Part shown: positions 33,118 through 41,834 of the stretch, in pieces
Numbering within the stretch: position 1 is the stretch's first letter
How the letters are laid out: every line of letters starts with the position of its first letter
Source of the DNA: Lacisediminihabitans sp046156175
GTDB lineage: Bacteria > Actinomycetota > Actinomycetes > Actinomycetales > Microbacteriaceae
DNA length: 64,000 nucleotides
Reading direction: 5' to 3'
Assembly: GCF_046156175.1 (NCBI RefSeq)
Contig: NZ_JAYLVL010000006.1
Location: 1-64,000 of the forward strand
Translations under genes and position numbers: made by a program
Notes under the pieces: generated by a model
What the model was told of the DNA's origin: nothing
Databases searched by the model: none
Seen by the model: the letters and a program-made list of their open reading frames with translations, nothing else

Positions 33118-33480
33118 ATGAAAACGGATGATGCGACCCTCCGACGCGTCTACGCCATGCCCTTCGCCACCGTGTACCCGCTCTACGTGAACAAGGTCGA
33201 GCGAAAAGGCCGAACGACTGCCGAACTCAACGAGGTCATCACGTGGTTGACCGGTTTCGACGACGACGAAGTCGACAAACACATCGTCGCCGGCACGTCG
33301 TATGAAGACTTCTTCGCCGATGCCCACCTCAATGCGAATGCCTCGCTGATCACCGGAGTCGTCTGCGGTGTTCGCGTCGAAGACGTCGAGGACCCCGTGA
33401 TGCAGAAGGTGCGCTACCTCGACAAACTGGTCGACGAATTGGCCAACGGAAGGCCGCTGGCGAAGATCCTGCGGTCCTGA
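33118..33480 (+). CDS. DUF2200-family protein (120 aa)
   Basis: FATVYPLYVNKVERKGRTTA with ELNEVITWLTGF match DUF2200 throughout its length, including the C-terminal KVRYLDKLVDELANGRPLAK. The family is small, cytoplasmic and of unknown function, found scattered in many bacteria. Start ATG 33118 is chosen from the promoter spacing. It may be read through from the HxlR gene, 10 bases upstream. Confidence 0.88.
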   Translation: MKTDDATLRRVYAMPFATVYPLYVNKVERKGRTTAELNEVITWLTGFDDDEVDKHIVAGTSYEDFFADAHLNANASLITGVVCGVRVEDVEDPVMQKVRYLDKLVDELANGRPLAKILRS

Positions 33481-33564
33481 CGGGCGAGCGCAGCATCGGC
33501 CCGAATCGGCACCATTCTCCCGGACTGTCGGTGCTCGCCGCAGCACCGTGCCGATCCGGTTCGA

Positions 33565-33642
33565 CCCGGCGCTCAGGCCCGGCGCTCAGGCCCGGCGCTC
33601 AGGCCTGGCGCTCAGGCCCGGCGATCAGGCCTGGCGCTCAGG
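33565..33642 (+). repeat. 13-bp tandem repeat, six copies
   Basis: CCCGGCGCTCAGG is repeated six times from 33565, with single-base changes in copies four to six. It lies at the 3' end of the minus-strand cyclase-like gene and covers that gene's last codons and stop. Confidence 0.88.
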
Positions 33643-34650
33643 ACCCGAGGGCTCGTCCCACCACGACAGCACCCGGGTCGCGAAGAAAGTGAGCCATGGC
33701 GACGGCTCGTCGACGTCGACGTCGACGTCGAACCACACCCTCCCCGGGTGCCTGCGCTGCTGCAGCCAGGTGCCGTCCGGCCGGCGGGCGTTCCGCACCG
33801 TTTCGATCGCGTCGGCGAGGCGGGGGTCGGGAGCGGTGCCGTCGAACAACGAGCCCGAACGAAAGTAGTCCACGGCATTGAGGGCGCTGTAAAAGGAACG
33901 AAACGGATAGGCGAGCCGCGTCATCTGAGGGCCGAGGATCTCCCCGCGGGAGAGCGAAAACAGCAGCCTGCGCCGCAGCAGGTATTCCTCTCCCCTACGC
34001 CGGGCCGCGCTCAGTTCGTCAGTCCTCCCGGTCACCGACTCGTAATAGAGGATGCCCTTCAGACTGTTCAGCGTGGAGTCGAATGACGACCGGGTCGAAC
34101 CTTCCACCCATTCGCAGTTCCATCCCCCATCTGCCATGTGGTGCTCCGGAAACCACCCCGCGAGGGCGGAGACATCCGCACCGAGCCAGGCGCCGTTCGC
34201 GAGGGTCGAGGCGTTGATACAGCAGTCCACTTCTCCCTCCCAGTACGGTCGGTCGTTGTATTCCCATCGGCTGTGAGCCGCGAGTGCGGCGGCCGTGCCC
34301 TCGAGGACCGCGGCATCAAGTCCCCAGTCCCGCAGGGAATTGAGGGACCAGGTCGTCGCCGTCCACGGCTGCCCCGCGCCCTCCGCCGCCTCCGGAGAGT
34401 CGAAATCGAAGCCCTGAGGGAAGAACGCTCCCCCGGCCCACTGCCCGTCCGGATCCTGGTGGGCGAGCAACTCGGCTCCAAACCCCTCTGTCGCAATGCG
34501 GTCTCGCGTGGACTCCCAGACCTCCCGCGGTGATTCGAGCAGGTCGCGCTCGACCTGCCAGCGCAATGCGACATCCGTGTCGAGGAGAAACGCGCGCAAT
34601 GAAGCGGTCAGCGGTGGCGGCACCGTTCCATCATGGAGCGGCCCCCTCAC
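33625..34650 (-). CDS. Prenyltransferase/squalene-cyclase-like alpha-toroid protein (341 aa)
   Basis: The repeated pattern of QDPDGQW, then WTATTWSLNSLRDWG, DGGWNCEWVEGSTRSSFDSTLNSL and RPDGTWLQQRRHPGRVWFD matches the alpha/alpha-barrel repeats of squalene cyclases and related proteins. I see no DxDD cyclase motif, so it is probably not a terpene cyclase; proteins of this type are common and unassigned in actinobacteria. GTG 34650 is a guess; the frame remains open further. It diverges from the UvrA-like gene. The 3' end runs into a 13-bp tandem repeat. Confidence 0.75.
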   Translation of the reverse strand: MRGPLHDGTVPPPLTASLRAFLLDTDVALRWQVERDLLESPREVWESTRDRIATEGFGAELLAHQDPDGQWAGGAFFPQGFDFDSPEAAEGAGQPWTATTWSLNSLRDWGLDAAVLEGTAAALAAHSRWEYNDRPYWEGEVDCCINASTLANGAWLGADVSALAGWFPEHHMADGGWNCEWVEGSTRSSFDSTLNSLKGILYYESVTGRTDELSAARRRGEEYLLRRRLLFSLSRGEILGPQMTRLAYPFRSFYSALNAVDYFRSGSLFDGTAPDPRLADAIETVRNARRPDGTWLQQRRHPGRVWFDVDVDVDEPSPWLTFFATRVLSWWDEPSGPERQA

Positions 34651-34730
34651 TGTCGCAACCGATCCCGGGCGGGCTGCCTCGAGTTCGGCGTCCCAGCGGG
34701 CTCCATGACCCCGTGCCCGCCCAGCGCCCC

Positions 34731-34736
34731 TAGGCT
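34731..34736 (+). promoter_or_regulatory. -10 box of the UvrA-like gene
   Basis: TAGGCT, nine bases, then ATG at 34746; no ribosome site is present. Confidence 0.4.
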
Positions 34737-34745
34737 TGCCGCGAG

Positions 34746-37127
34746 ATGAACGAGACTGCGGAAACTCCCCCGGCACAGCACGTCGCCGACAGCCACGACC
34801 TGATTCGTGTTCACGGAGCGCGCGTGAACAACCTCAAGAACGTCAGCATCGACATCCCGAAACGGCGACTGACCGTGTTCACGGGGGTCTCCGGCTCCGG
34901 CAAGAGCTCCCTGGTCTTCGGCACGATCGCCGCGGACTCGCAGCGCATGATCAACGAGACCTACAGCGCTTTCCTCCAGGGCTTCATGCCGACTCTGGCA
35001 CGGCCGGATGTCGACCGACTCGAGGGCCTGACCACCGCGATCATCGTCGACCAGGAACGAATGGGGGCGAACTCGCGCTCCACGGTCGGTACCGCGACCG
35101 ACGCCAACGCGATGCTGCGTGTCGTGTTCAGCCGCATCGGGATGCCTCATCTCGGCTCCCCCCAGGCCTTCGCGTTCAACGTGCCCTCGGTGAGCGGATC
35201 GGGCGCCGTCACCATGGACAAGGCCGGCCGCACCGTAAAGGAGAGACGCAGTTTCACCGTCACGGGAGGTATGTGCCCGCGGTGTGAGGGCATGGGGCGG
35301 GTCAGCGACATCGATCTGACCCAGCTCTATGACGACTCCAAGTCCCTCGCCGAGGGCGCGATGACCATTCCCGGCTACACCGCGGATGGCTGGGGCGTAC
35401 GCATCTTCACCGGTTCCGGGTTCCTCGATCCGAACAAGCCGATCCGTGACTATTCGAAGAGGGAGCTCGACGACTTTTTGTACCACGAACCGACGAAGGT
35501 GAAGGTCGGCGACATCAACATGACCTACGAGGGACTCATCCCCAAGGTGCAGAAGTCCTTCCTCTCCAAGGATCGCGAGGCCATGCAGCCACACATCCGC
35601 GCCTTCGTGGATCGGGCCGTCACCTTCGCGACCTGCCCCGACTGCGGTGGCACGCGGCTCAACGAGGGCGCCCGTTCCTCGCGGGTCGCCGGCCTCAACA
35701 TCGCCGAGGCCTGCGCCATGCAGATCAGCGATCTCGTCGAATGGGTGCGGGCCATTCGGGATCCGACCGTCGCTCCCCTGCTGGCCGCACTCACCCAGAC
35801 TCTCGACTCCTTCGTGTCGATCGGCCTCGGCTACCTGTCTCTCGATCGGCCGGCCGGCTCGCTCTCCGGCGGCGAAGCCCAGCGCACGAAGATGATCCGG
35901 CACCTCGGCTCCTCGCTCACCGACGTCACCTATGTCTTCGATGAACCGACGATCGGCCTGCATCCCCACGACATCGAGCACATGAATGCCCTATTGCTCC
36001 AGCTGCGAGACAAGGGCAACACGGTGTTGGTCGTCGAGCATAAGCCGGAGACGATTGCGATCGCCGACCATGTCGTCGATCTCGGTCCCGGTGCGGGAAC
36101 CGCGGGCGGAGTCATCTGCTTCGAAGGCTCTGTCGAGGCGCTCAGATCGAGCGATACGCTGACCGGCCGGCATCTCGACGACCGGCGCTCCCTCAAACGG
36201 GAGGTGAGGTCACCGTCCGGCGCACTGCAGGTTCGCGGCGCGACGGCACACAACCTGCGGCAGGTCGATGTCGACATTCCGCTCGGCGTGCTCGTGGTCA
36301 TCACCGGGGTGGCCGGCTCGGGCAAGAGCTCACTCGTTCATGGGTCACTCCCCGTGCGGGATGGCGTGGTGTCCATCGACCAGGGCGCGATCAAGGGCTC
36401 CCGTCGCAGCAATCCGGCGACCTACACCGGGCTGCTCGACCCGATCCGCAGCGCTTTCGCAAAGGCCAACGGGGTCAAGCCCGCGCTGTTCAGTGCCAAT
36501 TCGGAGGGTGCGTGCCCCAATTGCAACGGCGCCGGCGTCATCTTCACCGATCTCGGGATGATGGCGAGCGTCGCCTCCACCTGCGAGGTGTGCGAGGGCA
36601 AACGGTTCCAGGCTTCGGTGCTGGACTATCACCTCGCCGGGCGCGACATCAGCGAGGTACTCGCGATGTCGTTGGCCGAGGCCGAAGAGTTCTTCGCCAG
36701 CGGTGAGGCTCGAACACCGGCGGCGCACGCCATCCTTCATCGCCTCGTCGACGTGGGGCTGGGATATCTCAGCCTCGGCCAGCCACTCACCACTCTGTCC
36801 GGTGGCGAACGGCAGCGACTCAAGCTCGCCATCCACATGGCCGAGAAGGGTGACGTCTACGTGCTCGACGAGCCGACCACCGGTCTACACCTCGCCGATG
36901 TCGAGCAGCTGCTCGCCCTTCTGGACCGCCTGGTGGATTCGGGCAAATCGGTCATCGTCGTCGAGCACCATCAGGCGGTCATGGCCCACGCCGACTGGAT
37001 CATCGATCTGGGTCCGGGAGCCGGCCACGATGGCGGGCTCATCGTGTTCGAGGGCACCCCCGCGGCAATCGTCGCCGAGCGATCCACCCTCACCGGCAAG
37101 CACCTCGCGGCCTACGTGGAGAGCTAG
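34746..37127 (+). CDS. UvrA2-like ABC-type ATPase (793 aa)
   Basis: The protein has two ABC modules of the UvrA type. Walker A sequences GVSGSGKSSLVF (about 47-58) and GVAGSGKSSLVH, signatures SLSGGEAQR and TLSGGERQR, and Walker B segments YVFDEPTIGLHP and YVLDEPTTGLH are complete. Zinc modules CPRCEGMGR, CPDCGGTR, CPNCNGAG and CEVCEGK are present. At 793 aa it is shorter than UvrA (about 950) and seems to lack the UvrB-binding insert, as in UvrA2/DrrC-type proteins linked to drug or DNA-damage tolerance. It is therefore probably not the housekeeping excinuclease. Confidence 0.92.
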   Translation: MNETAETPPAQHVADSHDLIRVHGARVNNLKNVSIDIPKRRLTVFTGVSGSGKSSLVFGTIAADSQRMINETYSAFLQGFMPTLARPDVDRLEGLTTAIIVDQERMGANSRSTVGTATDANAMLRVVFSRIGMPHLGSPQAFAFNVPSVSGSGAVTMDKAGRTVKERRSFTVTGGMCPRCEGMGRVSDIDLTQLYDDSKSLAEGAMTIPGYTADGWGVRIFTGSGFLDPNKPIRDYSKRELDDFLYHEPTKVKVGDINMTYEGLIPKVQKSFLSKDREAMQPHIRAFVDRAVTFATCPDCGGTRLNEGARSSRVAGLNIAEACAMQISDLVEWVRAIRDPTVAPLLAALTQTLDSFVSIGLGYLSLDRPAGSLSGGEAQRTKMIRHLGSSLTDVTYVFDEPTIGLHPHDIEHMNALLLQLRDKGNTVLVVEHKPETIAIADHVVDLGPGAGTAGGVICFEGSVEALRSSDTLTGRHLDDRRSLKREVRSPSGALQVRGATAHNLRQVDVDIPLGVLVVITGVAGSGKSSLVHGSLPVRDGVVSIDQGAIKGSRRSNPATYTGLLDPIRSAFAKANGVKPALFSANSEGACPNCNGAGVIFTDLGMMASVASTCEVCEGKRFQASVLDYHLAGRDISEVLAMSLAEAEEFFASGEARTPAAHAILHRLVDVGLGYLSLGQPLTTLSGGERQRLKLAIHMAEKGDVYVLDEPTTGLHLADVEQLLALLDRLVDSGKSVIVVEHHQAVMAHADWIIDLGPGAGHDGGLIVFEGTPAAIVAERSTLTGKHLAAYVES

Positions 37128-37139
37128 CCGTTCGCGCGG

Positions 37140-37169
37140 CGAGAGGAGGCCGCGTCCCTCCCGCTCTCG
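37140..37169. terminator. Possible bidirectional hairpin between convergent genes
   Basis: CGAGAG (37140-37145) pairs with CTCTCG (37164-37169), with GAGG/CCTC pairing inside. It lies between the stops of the UvrA-like gene and the 300-aa gene. Confidence 0.35.
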
Positions 37170-37178
37170 AGCATGCCG

Positions 37179-38081
37179 TCAGGGGATCCACACCGTCTCG
37201 GTGGAGACGCTGATGCTCGATACCTCGCCGGTCATCGATGCCCAGAGCTTGATGTCGTCGCCGGGCTGCTTCTGATACGGCTTGCCATTGCGGTCATGGC
37301 AGTCGAATCCGACCTCCACCTCGAACGAGACCCCGATGCCGTAGGTGTGGCCGCCCTGAAGTTGCAGTCGCACAGAGAGATCATCGAAGGCGTGGTGGTC
37401 GCTGCGTATCGCGGTTCCTCCTTGCCCGCTCTCGCGATACTGGAAGAGCACCCGAGAACCGAACGGTCTCAGCAACTCCCATTGCCCGGTCACCGGGCTG
37501 ATTTCCCAGCCCGCGATGTAGACGGTGCCGCGGTAGGAGAAGTTGGCGAAACCGGCGGACGAACCGACGAGATACCACCAGCGGCTCTCGGCCACCAGAT
37601 CGACGTCGGCACTGACTGGCACCGTCGAGAGCGAGTTCGTCGGCACGATCCGCACGCCGACACCCGCAGCACCGGTGTGGCTCGGGTTCAACCCCGACAC
37701 GTTGGTCCAGCTGAACAGGTACCCGGTCTTCTCTGACGCGCTGCTGGCGGTCGGCTGCGGATCGGTCCACCGGTAGCGATAGCGGTGATCGGCGGGCGGT
37801 GCGGTGATCCAGTACTTCGCCGGATCTGCCTCCGCGGGAATGTAGAGGTTCGGCGGCCAAGCCAGCGTGAAGATCGGTCGGTCGATGATGTATCGACCGA
37901 GGAGGGCGTCCCGGTAGGTCAGCAGCGGATCGGTGGCTCCGTGGCCGTCGAGGGCATGACGCTCGAGCTCTCGATGCACCGTATCCAGAGCACCGTGACC
38001 CGACATCCCCAGCGAGCCTGCCGGTCCGCCGGCATCATCGTGGATCACAGACGTGGGAGATTCTTCGCTGGCAGCCGACAT
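37179..38081 (-). CDS. Hypothetical protein (300 aa), unknown family
   Basis: I do not recognise this protein. It has no signal peptide or membrane helix. Residues about 60-300 look beta-rich, with several aromatic strands (YRYRWTDPQPTASSA, GYLFSWTNVSGLNPSHTG, WWYLVGSSAGFANFSYRG, WEISPVTGQWELLRPFGSRV) and a closing VSTETVWIP. Mixed aromatic/Gly strands suggest a lectin-like or jelly-roll sandwich, but this is inference. It stands alone, convergent with the UvrA-like gene. Confidence 0.65.
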   Translation of the reverse strand: MSAASEESPTSVIHDDAGGPAGSLGMSGHGALDTVHRELERHALDGHGATDPLLTYRDALLGRYIIDRPIFTLAWPPNLYIPAEADPAKYWITAPPADHRYRYRWTDPQPTASSASEKTGYLFSWTNVSGLNPSHTGAAGVGVRIVPTNSLSTVPVSADVDLVAESRWWYLVGSSAGFANFSYRGTVYIAGWEISPVTGQWELLRPFGSRVLFQYRESGQGGTAIRSDHHAFDDLSVRLQLQGGHTYGIGVSFEVEVGFDCHDRNGKPYQKQPGDDIKLWASMTGEVSSISVSTETVWIP

Positions 38082-38254
38082 GGTCGCGCCTTCTTCCTCT
38101 TACTGGAGTGAATGCGAACAATTGCTGGCAGCAGCGTAGCGCTCAGAGTCGTCCGCGGCTAGGCATAATGTGGCCTGATAGTCCGTCGATTCGGAGGTCT
38201 GCGAGCAACGCCCGGCCAGGCGCCGACAGCGCGGACCAGCGGGCTCGGGCCGCT

Positions 38255-38608
38255 TCAGTCCGTGGGTTCCCAGAGCTCGATGGCAAGGCCTTCGGGATCG
38301 TGGATGCGGGCGAATCGCCCGTAGTCGGGACTGTCCCACTCTGGTCGACGTTCGACCACGATGCCGGATGCTTCGAGCGTGGAAACCAGCGCGTCCAGTT
38401 CGGTCACACGGAGGTTGAGCATGAACGACTGGTCGGCCGCGAAATAGTCGGTGTCCGACGCGAAAGGGGCGAAGACGGTCGCTCCGGCATCCTGCTTCCA
38501 GACTCCATGCTCCCCCAACCCGATGCCGAGGTGCTCGCGGTACCACGCGGACCGCGCCTCCGGATCACGGCTGCGGAAGAACAGTCCCCCGATTCCCGTC
38601 ACGGCCAC
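38255..38608 (-). CDS. VOC-family (glyoxalase/bleomycin-resistance fold) protein (117 aa)
   Basis: One vicinal-oxygen-chelate module pair: GIGGLFFRSRDPEARSAWYR, then FMLNLRVTELDALVSTLEAS and DYGRFARIHDPEGLAIELWE, the last with the usual terminal Glu ligand. It could be a lyase, a dioxygenase or a drug-binding protein. GTG 38608 is preceded by GGGAGGG at a good distance and fits the domain start; the longer frame is ignored. Confidence 0.87.
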   Translation of the reverse strand: MAVTGIGGLFFRSRDPEARSAWYREHLGIGLGEHGVWKQDAGATVFAPFASDTDYFAADQSFMLNLRVTELDALVSTLEASGIVVERRPEWDSPDYGRFARIHDPEGLAIELWEPTD

Positions 38609-38739
38609 GGCGACCCTCCCTGAATTCGGACGGGCGACATGGACCGCGCCCTCACTGAGTCCGGGCAGATCGCAGGTCGCGATTGGCCGCGAGACTACCA
38701 CCGGTGACCGTGGCCCACCAGTCGCGCACTCCCCCGCGA

Positions 38740-39294
38740 TCAGGCGTCGAAGCTGACTTCGCTGGTTCGCGTGACGGCGGCAGTGCGTCCGGGAGCGCCC
38801 TGGAAACCCCAGTAGAGATTCGTGTGAGCGATGACCTGCTCTGGCGGAGGCGCGCCCCATCCGCTCTGGTCGTTCGTGGTGTGAGCATCGCTCACGAGAG
38901 TGACGTCGTAGCCGCGTGTGAACGCGCCGTGGATCGTGGATCGGATGCACGCGTCAGTCTCCGCCCCCGCGACCACCAGCCGCCCGGCCCCGACTTCGGC
39001 CAGCACCCGCTCGAGCTCGGTTCCCTCGAAGGAGTCACCGTAGTTCTTCTGCGCGACGGGCTCGGATTCACGCCGGACGAGCTCCGGAACGTACTTCCAG
39101 CCCTCGCTGCCGTATTCCAGGCCATCGTCAGAGTGCTGCACCCACACGACGGCAACACCCTCGTCGCGAGCCTTGCCGACGAGGGTGTTGATGTTGGCGA
39201 TAATGGCGTCGCGCTCATGAGCTGCGGCAACGACGTCATTCTGAACGTCGATCACCACCAGCGCCGTGTTGGGCCGATTCGCAAGTGTCGTCAT
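38740..39294 (-). CDS. Isochorismatase-family cysteine hydrolase (184 aa)
   Basis: The catalytic Asp is in ALVVIDVQNDVV (about 11-22), the Lys is in PVAQKNYGDSFEGT and the Cys is in VVAGAETDACIRSTIHGAF, completing the family's D-K-C triad. The family includes nicotinamidases and N-carbamoyl hydrolases as well as isochorismatases; no siderophore genes are near, so an amidase-like role is as likely. Starts at ATG 39294. Confidence 0.9.
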   Translation of the reverse strand: MTTLANRPNTALVVIDVQNDVVAAAHERDAIIANINTLVGKARDEGVAVVWVQHSDDGLEYGSEGWKYVPELVRRESEPVAQKNYGDSFEGTELERVLAEVGAGRLVVAGAETDACIRSTIHGAFTRGYDVTLVSDAHTTNDQSGWGAPPPEQVIAHTNLYWGFQGAPGRTAAVTRTSEVSFDA

Positions 39295-39369
39295 GACTGT
39301 CCCCTCTCCGGGCGGTGAAGAACGCCCTCGAGAACACGCTATGCCGATCAGCCGACATCCGCGCAGGGA

Positions 39370-40005
39370 TTATGCGGCGGGCCACACCGGCAGGACGACA
39401 CGCTTCCAGGTCGCGTTCGTGACCACCGCGAAGGATCCGTACCAGGCGAGCCCCGCGGCGATGATTCCGATCCATCCACCCAGCTGCGTGATCCCCGCGA
39501 TGCCGGTGAACGCACCGACCGTGAGCGCGATGAAGGTGACGGTGACCGCGACGAAGGTGGCGAAGAGCACCGCGTTCGTCTTCTGCGATGCAACCGTCAT
39601 GAGGGCGGAGAAGATCGTCCAGGCGAGCAGGAACGCCCCGACTCCGGCCGCACCGGCGGCCTTTTCGACCTCGGGGTTGGTGAGCAACCACCAGAAGGCG
39701 AGCCAGAAGGCGCCGTAGGAGGTGAAGGCGGTCGCACCGAAGGTGTTGCCCTTCACGAACTCCCACATGCCGGCGGCGACCTGAGCGAGGCCTCCGTAGA
39801 AGAGAGCGATCCCGAGCACCGCAGCGCCGGCTCCCCCGATGATTCCGGAGTTCGCCAGGCTCAGCACGAAGGTCGTGAGGGCGAACGCTCCGAGGCCGAG
39901 GCCGGCCGGATCCGCGATGACTCGCGCCTCCGCAACGACCGGAGCGATCGCGTGGCGGTCGAATTCCCGGGAGGCGGACTGCTGGTGATCGATGATGGTG
40001 GTCAA
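39370..40005 (-). CDS. satP: Acetate/succinate uptake transporter, GPR1/FUN34/YaaH (SatP) family (211 aa)
   Basis: Six membrane helices and the family signature near the N-terminus, ADPAGLGLGAFALTTFVLSL, mark an acetate/succinate-proton channel-like permease. FYGGLAQVAAGMWEFVKGNT and TFGATAFTSYGAFWLAFWWL are also conserved. It lies 72 bases downstream of an acyl-CoA synthetase gene on the same strand, which suggests uptake followed by activation of a short carboxylate. Confidence 0.9.
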   Translation of the reverse strand: MTTIIDHQQSASREFDRHAIAPVVAEARVIADPAGLGLGAFALTTFVLSLANSGIIGGAGAAVLGIALFYGGLAQVAAGMWEFVKGNTFGATAFTSYGAFWLAFWWLLTNPEVEKAAGAAGVGAFLLAWTIFSALMTVASQKTNAVLFATFVAVTVTFIALTVGAFTGIAGITQLGGWIGIIAAGLAWYGSFAVVTNATWKRVVLPVWPAA

Positions 40006-40077
40006 GGGACACTCCTTTGTGTGGCGTACATCGTGCTGGCCGGACCGGCGGATGCCGTCCCGGTGGTGAGGGGGGGG

Positions 40078-41715
40078 TTATTGCGCGGGAACACGCTCTG
40101 ATCGCACCGATTGCGCACGCAACGATGCTTTGACCACCTTGCCGGTCGCCGTGCGGGGAAGCGTGTCGACGAAGACGACGGAGTCCGGCACCTTGAATCT
40201 CGCCAGCGTCAATCGTGCGTGGGTGGAGATCTCCTCCGCGGTGGCGAAATGCCCCTCGTGCAGCAGAACGTAGGCCTCCGGCCGCTCGCCCCAGGTCTCA
40301 TGTGCGAACCCCACCACCGCGACATCCGCCACGCTGGGGTGCGAGGCTATCGAGTTCTCGATCTCGATGGAGGAGATGTTCTCACCCCCGGAGATGATGA
40401 TGTCTTTTGCGCGGTCCTTGACCTCGATATAGCCGTCGGGATGCATCACTCCCAGGTCACCGGTGTGAAACCATCCGCCGGCGAAGGCCGTGGCGGTGGC
40501 CGCGGCGTCCCTGTAGTAGCCGACCATCACGTTGTTGCCGCGCAACACGATCTCCCCGATGGTGCTGCCATCTCTGGGCACATCCGCCATCTCCGTGTCG
40601 ACGACGCGCGGGGTCTCCGCCTGCACCATCGAGACTCCCTGGCGGGCGATCTGCGTCGCCCGCGCGGTGGGCGGCAGGGAGTCCCACGCCTTCTGGTATT
40701 CGCAGATGGTGAATGGCCCATAGGCCTCGGTGAGCCCGTACACGTGGGTCACTCGCGCACCGAGCCGCTCGAGACGTTCGATGATGGTGGGTGACGGCGG
40801 CGCGCCGGCCGTCGTGATGCGCAGCGGGTGCTCGAGCGGATGGGCCTCCTCGGCATTGGCGATCACGTTGCAGACCGTCGGCGCCCCACACAGGTTCGTA
40901 ACCCCGAGTTCATCGATGGCCGACCAGATGGACGCCGGCCGAACCGCGCGCAGGCAGACATGCGTGCCGCTTGCCGCTGTGACCGCCCACGGTGTGCACC
41001 ACCCGTTGCAGTGGAACAGCGGCAGGGTCCAGAGGTACACCGATTGGTTGTCGAGTCCGTTGTGGAAGACCTCGCCCATCGCGTTGAGGTACGCGCCGCG
41101 ATGGCTGTACATGACCCCCTTCGGCTTGCCGGTGGTGCCGGAGGTGTAGTTGATCGAGATGACGGCGCGCTCGTCGTCGATCTCCCAGCGCACCGGGGTC
41201 TTGTTGGCCGCCGTTGCGGAACCGAAGGCGCGATAGGACTCCTGGCCGATGCTGACGCCGCTCTCCGCGCATCCGAATTCCGGGTCGGGGATCTCCACGA
41301 TGGCGCGCAACGTGGAACACTGCTCGCGGGAGTCCCCGATGGCCGAAGCGAACTCGGCATCGTAGAAGAGAAGGCTCGCCCCGGAATGCTCGATCACGTA
41401 CCGTACCTCCGAGGGCGCGAGACGGGGATTGAGGGCGATGAGGATGCCACCGGCCAGCGGCACCGCGAACTGCGCGATGAGCATCTCGGGCGTGTTCGGC
41501 GACAGGAACACCACGCGATCCCCCGGGATGATCCGGGAGCGGATGGCGCGGGCGAGCGCTTCGGCAGCGGCAGCGAATTCCGCGTAGGTGTAGACCCGTG
41601 CGCCGTAGACGATGGCGGTCTTGTCGGGGAATACCTCGGCGGAGCGCTTGAGGAATCGCAGCGGGGTGAGCGGCGAGTCGTTCGCAGAATCGAGAGGGGA
41701 TGAGGTCCTCGGCAT
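40078..41715 (-). CDS. AMP-forming acyl-CoA synthetase (545 aa)
   Basis: This is a member of the ANL superfamily and converts a carboxylate to its CoA ester with ATP. It has the P-loop YTSGTTGKPKGVMYSH, the A5 motif VYGLTEAYGP, the A7/A8 motifs GWFHTGDLGV and DRAKDIIISGGENIS and the catalytic Lys in LPRTATGKVVKASL. Length and motifs suit medium-chain or aryl/short-chain synthetases rather than Acs. Its neighbour SatP argues for acetate, propionate or similar substrates. A GAF-LuxR regulator is divergent from it. Confidence 0.9.
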   Translation of the reverse strand: MPRTSSPLDSANDSPLTPLRFLKRSAEVFPDKTAIVYGARVYTYAEFAAAAEALARAIRSRIIPGDRVVFLSPNTPEMLIAQFAVPLAGGILIALNPRLAPSEVRYVIEHSGASLLFYDAEFASAIGDSREQCSTLRAIVEIPDPEFGCAESGVSIGQESYRAFGSATAANKTPVRWEIDDERAVISINYTSGTTGKPKGVMYSHRGAYLNAMGEVFHNGLDNQSVYLWTLPLFHCNGWCTPWAVTAASGTHVCLRAVRPASIWSAIDELGVTNLCGAPTVCNVIANAEEAHPLEHPLRITTAGAPPSPTIIERLERLGARVTHVYGLTEAYGPFTICEYQKAWDSLPPTARATQIARQGVSMVQAETPRVVDTEMADVPRDGSTIGEIVLRGNNVMVGYYRDAAATATAFAGGWFHTGDLGVMHPDGYIEVKDRAKDIIISGGENISSIEIENSIASHPSVADVAVVGFAHETWGERPEAYVLLHEGHFATAEEISTHARLTLARFKVPDSVVFVDTLPRTATGKVVKASLRAQSVRSERVPAQ

Positions 41716-41753
41716 GGCATTTCTCCCTTGAAATGGTCATCGTGATCGATTCG

Positions 41754-41768
41754 GGAGTCGGCGACTCC
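41754..41768. promoter_or_regulatory. Palindrome between the acyl-CoA synthetase and GAF-LuxR genes
   Basis: GGAGTC-GGC-GACTCC has perfect 6-base arms and lies in the 119-base divergent region. It is a candidate site for the LuxR-type regulator. Confidence 0.45.
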
Positions 41769-41834
41769 GGCCTGTTACGATGCAGGCTAAGGGAACATCG
41801 AAGGGCCCGACTACCGCCTAAAGGAGGTAGGGAA

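Noticed and set aside
33118..33120. Alternative in-frame start at 33109 for DUF2200
   Set aside because: That ATG overlaps the TAGAAT -10 box, so the mRNA would begin after it.
30896..33642. CRISPR-like arrays at the tandem repeats
   Set aside because: The 17-bp and 13-bp units are directly adjacent without spacers, and there are no cas genes.
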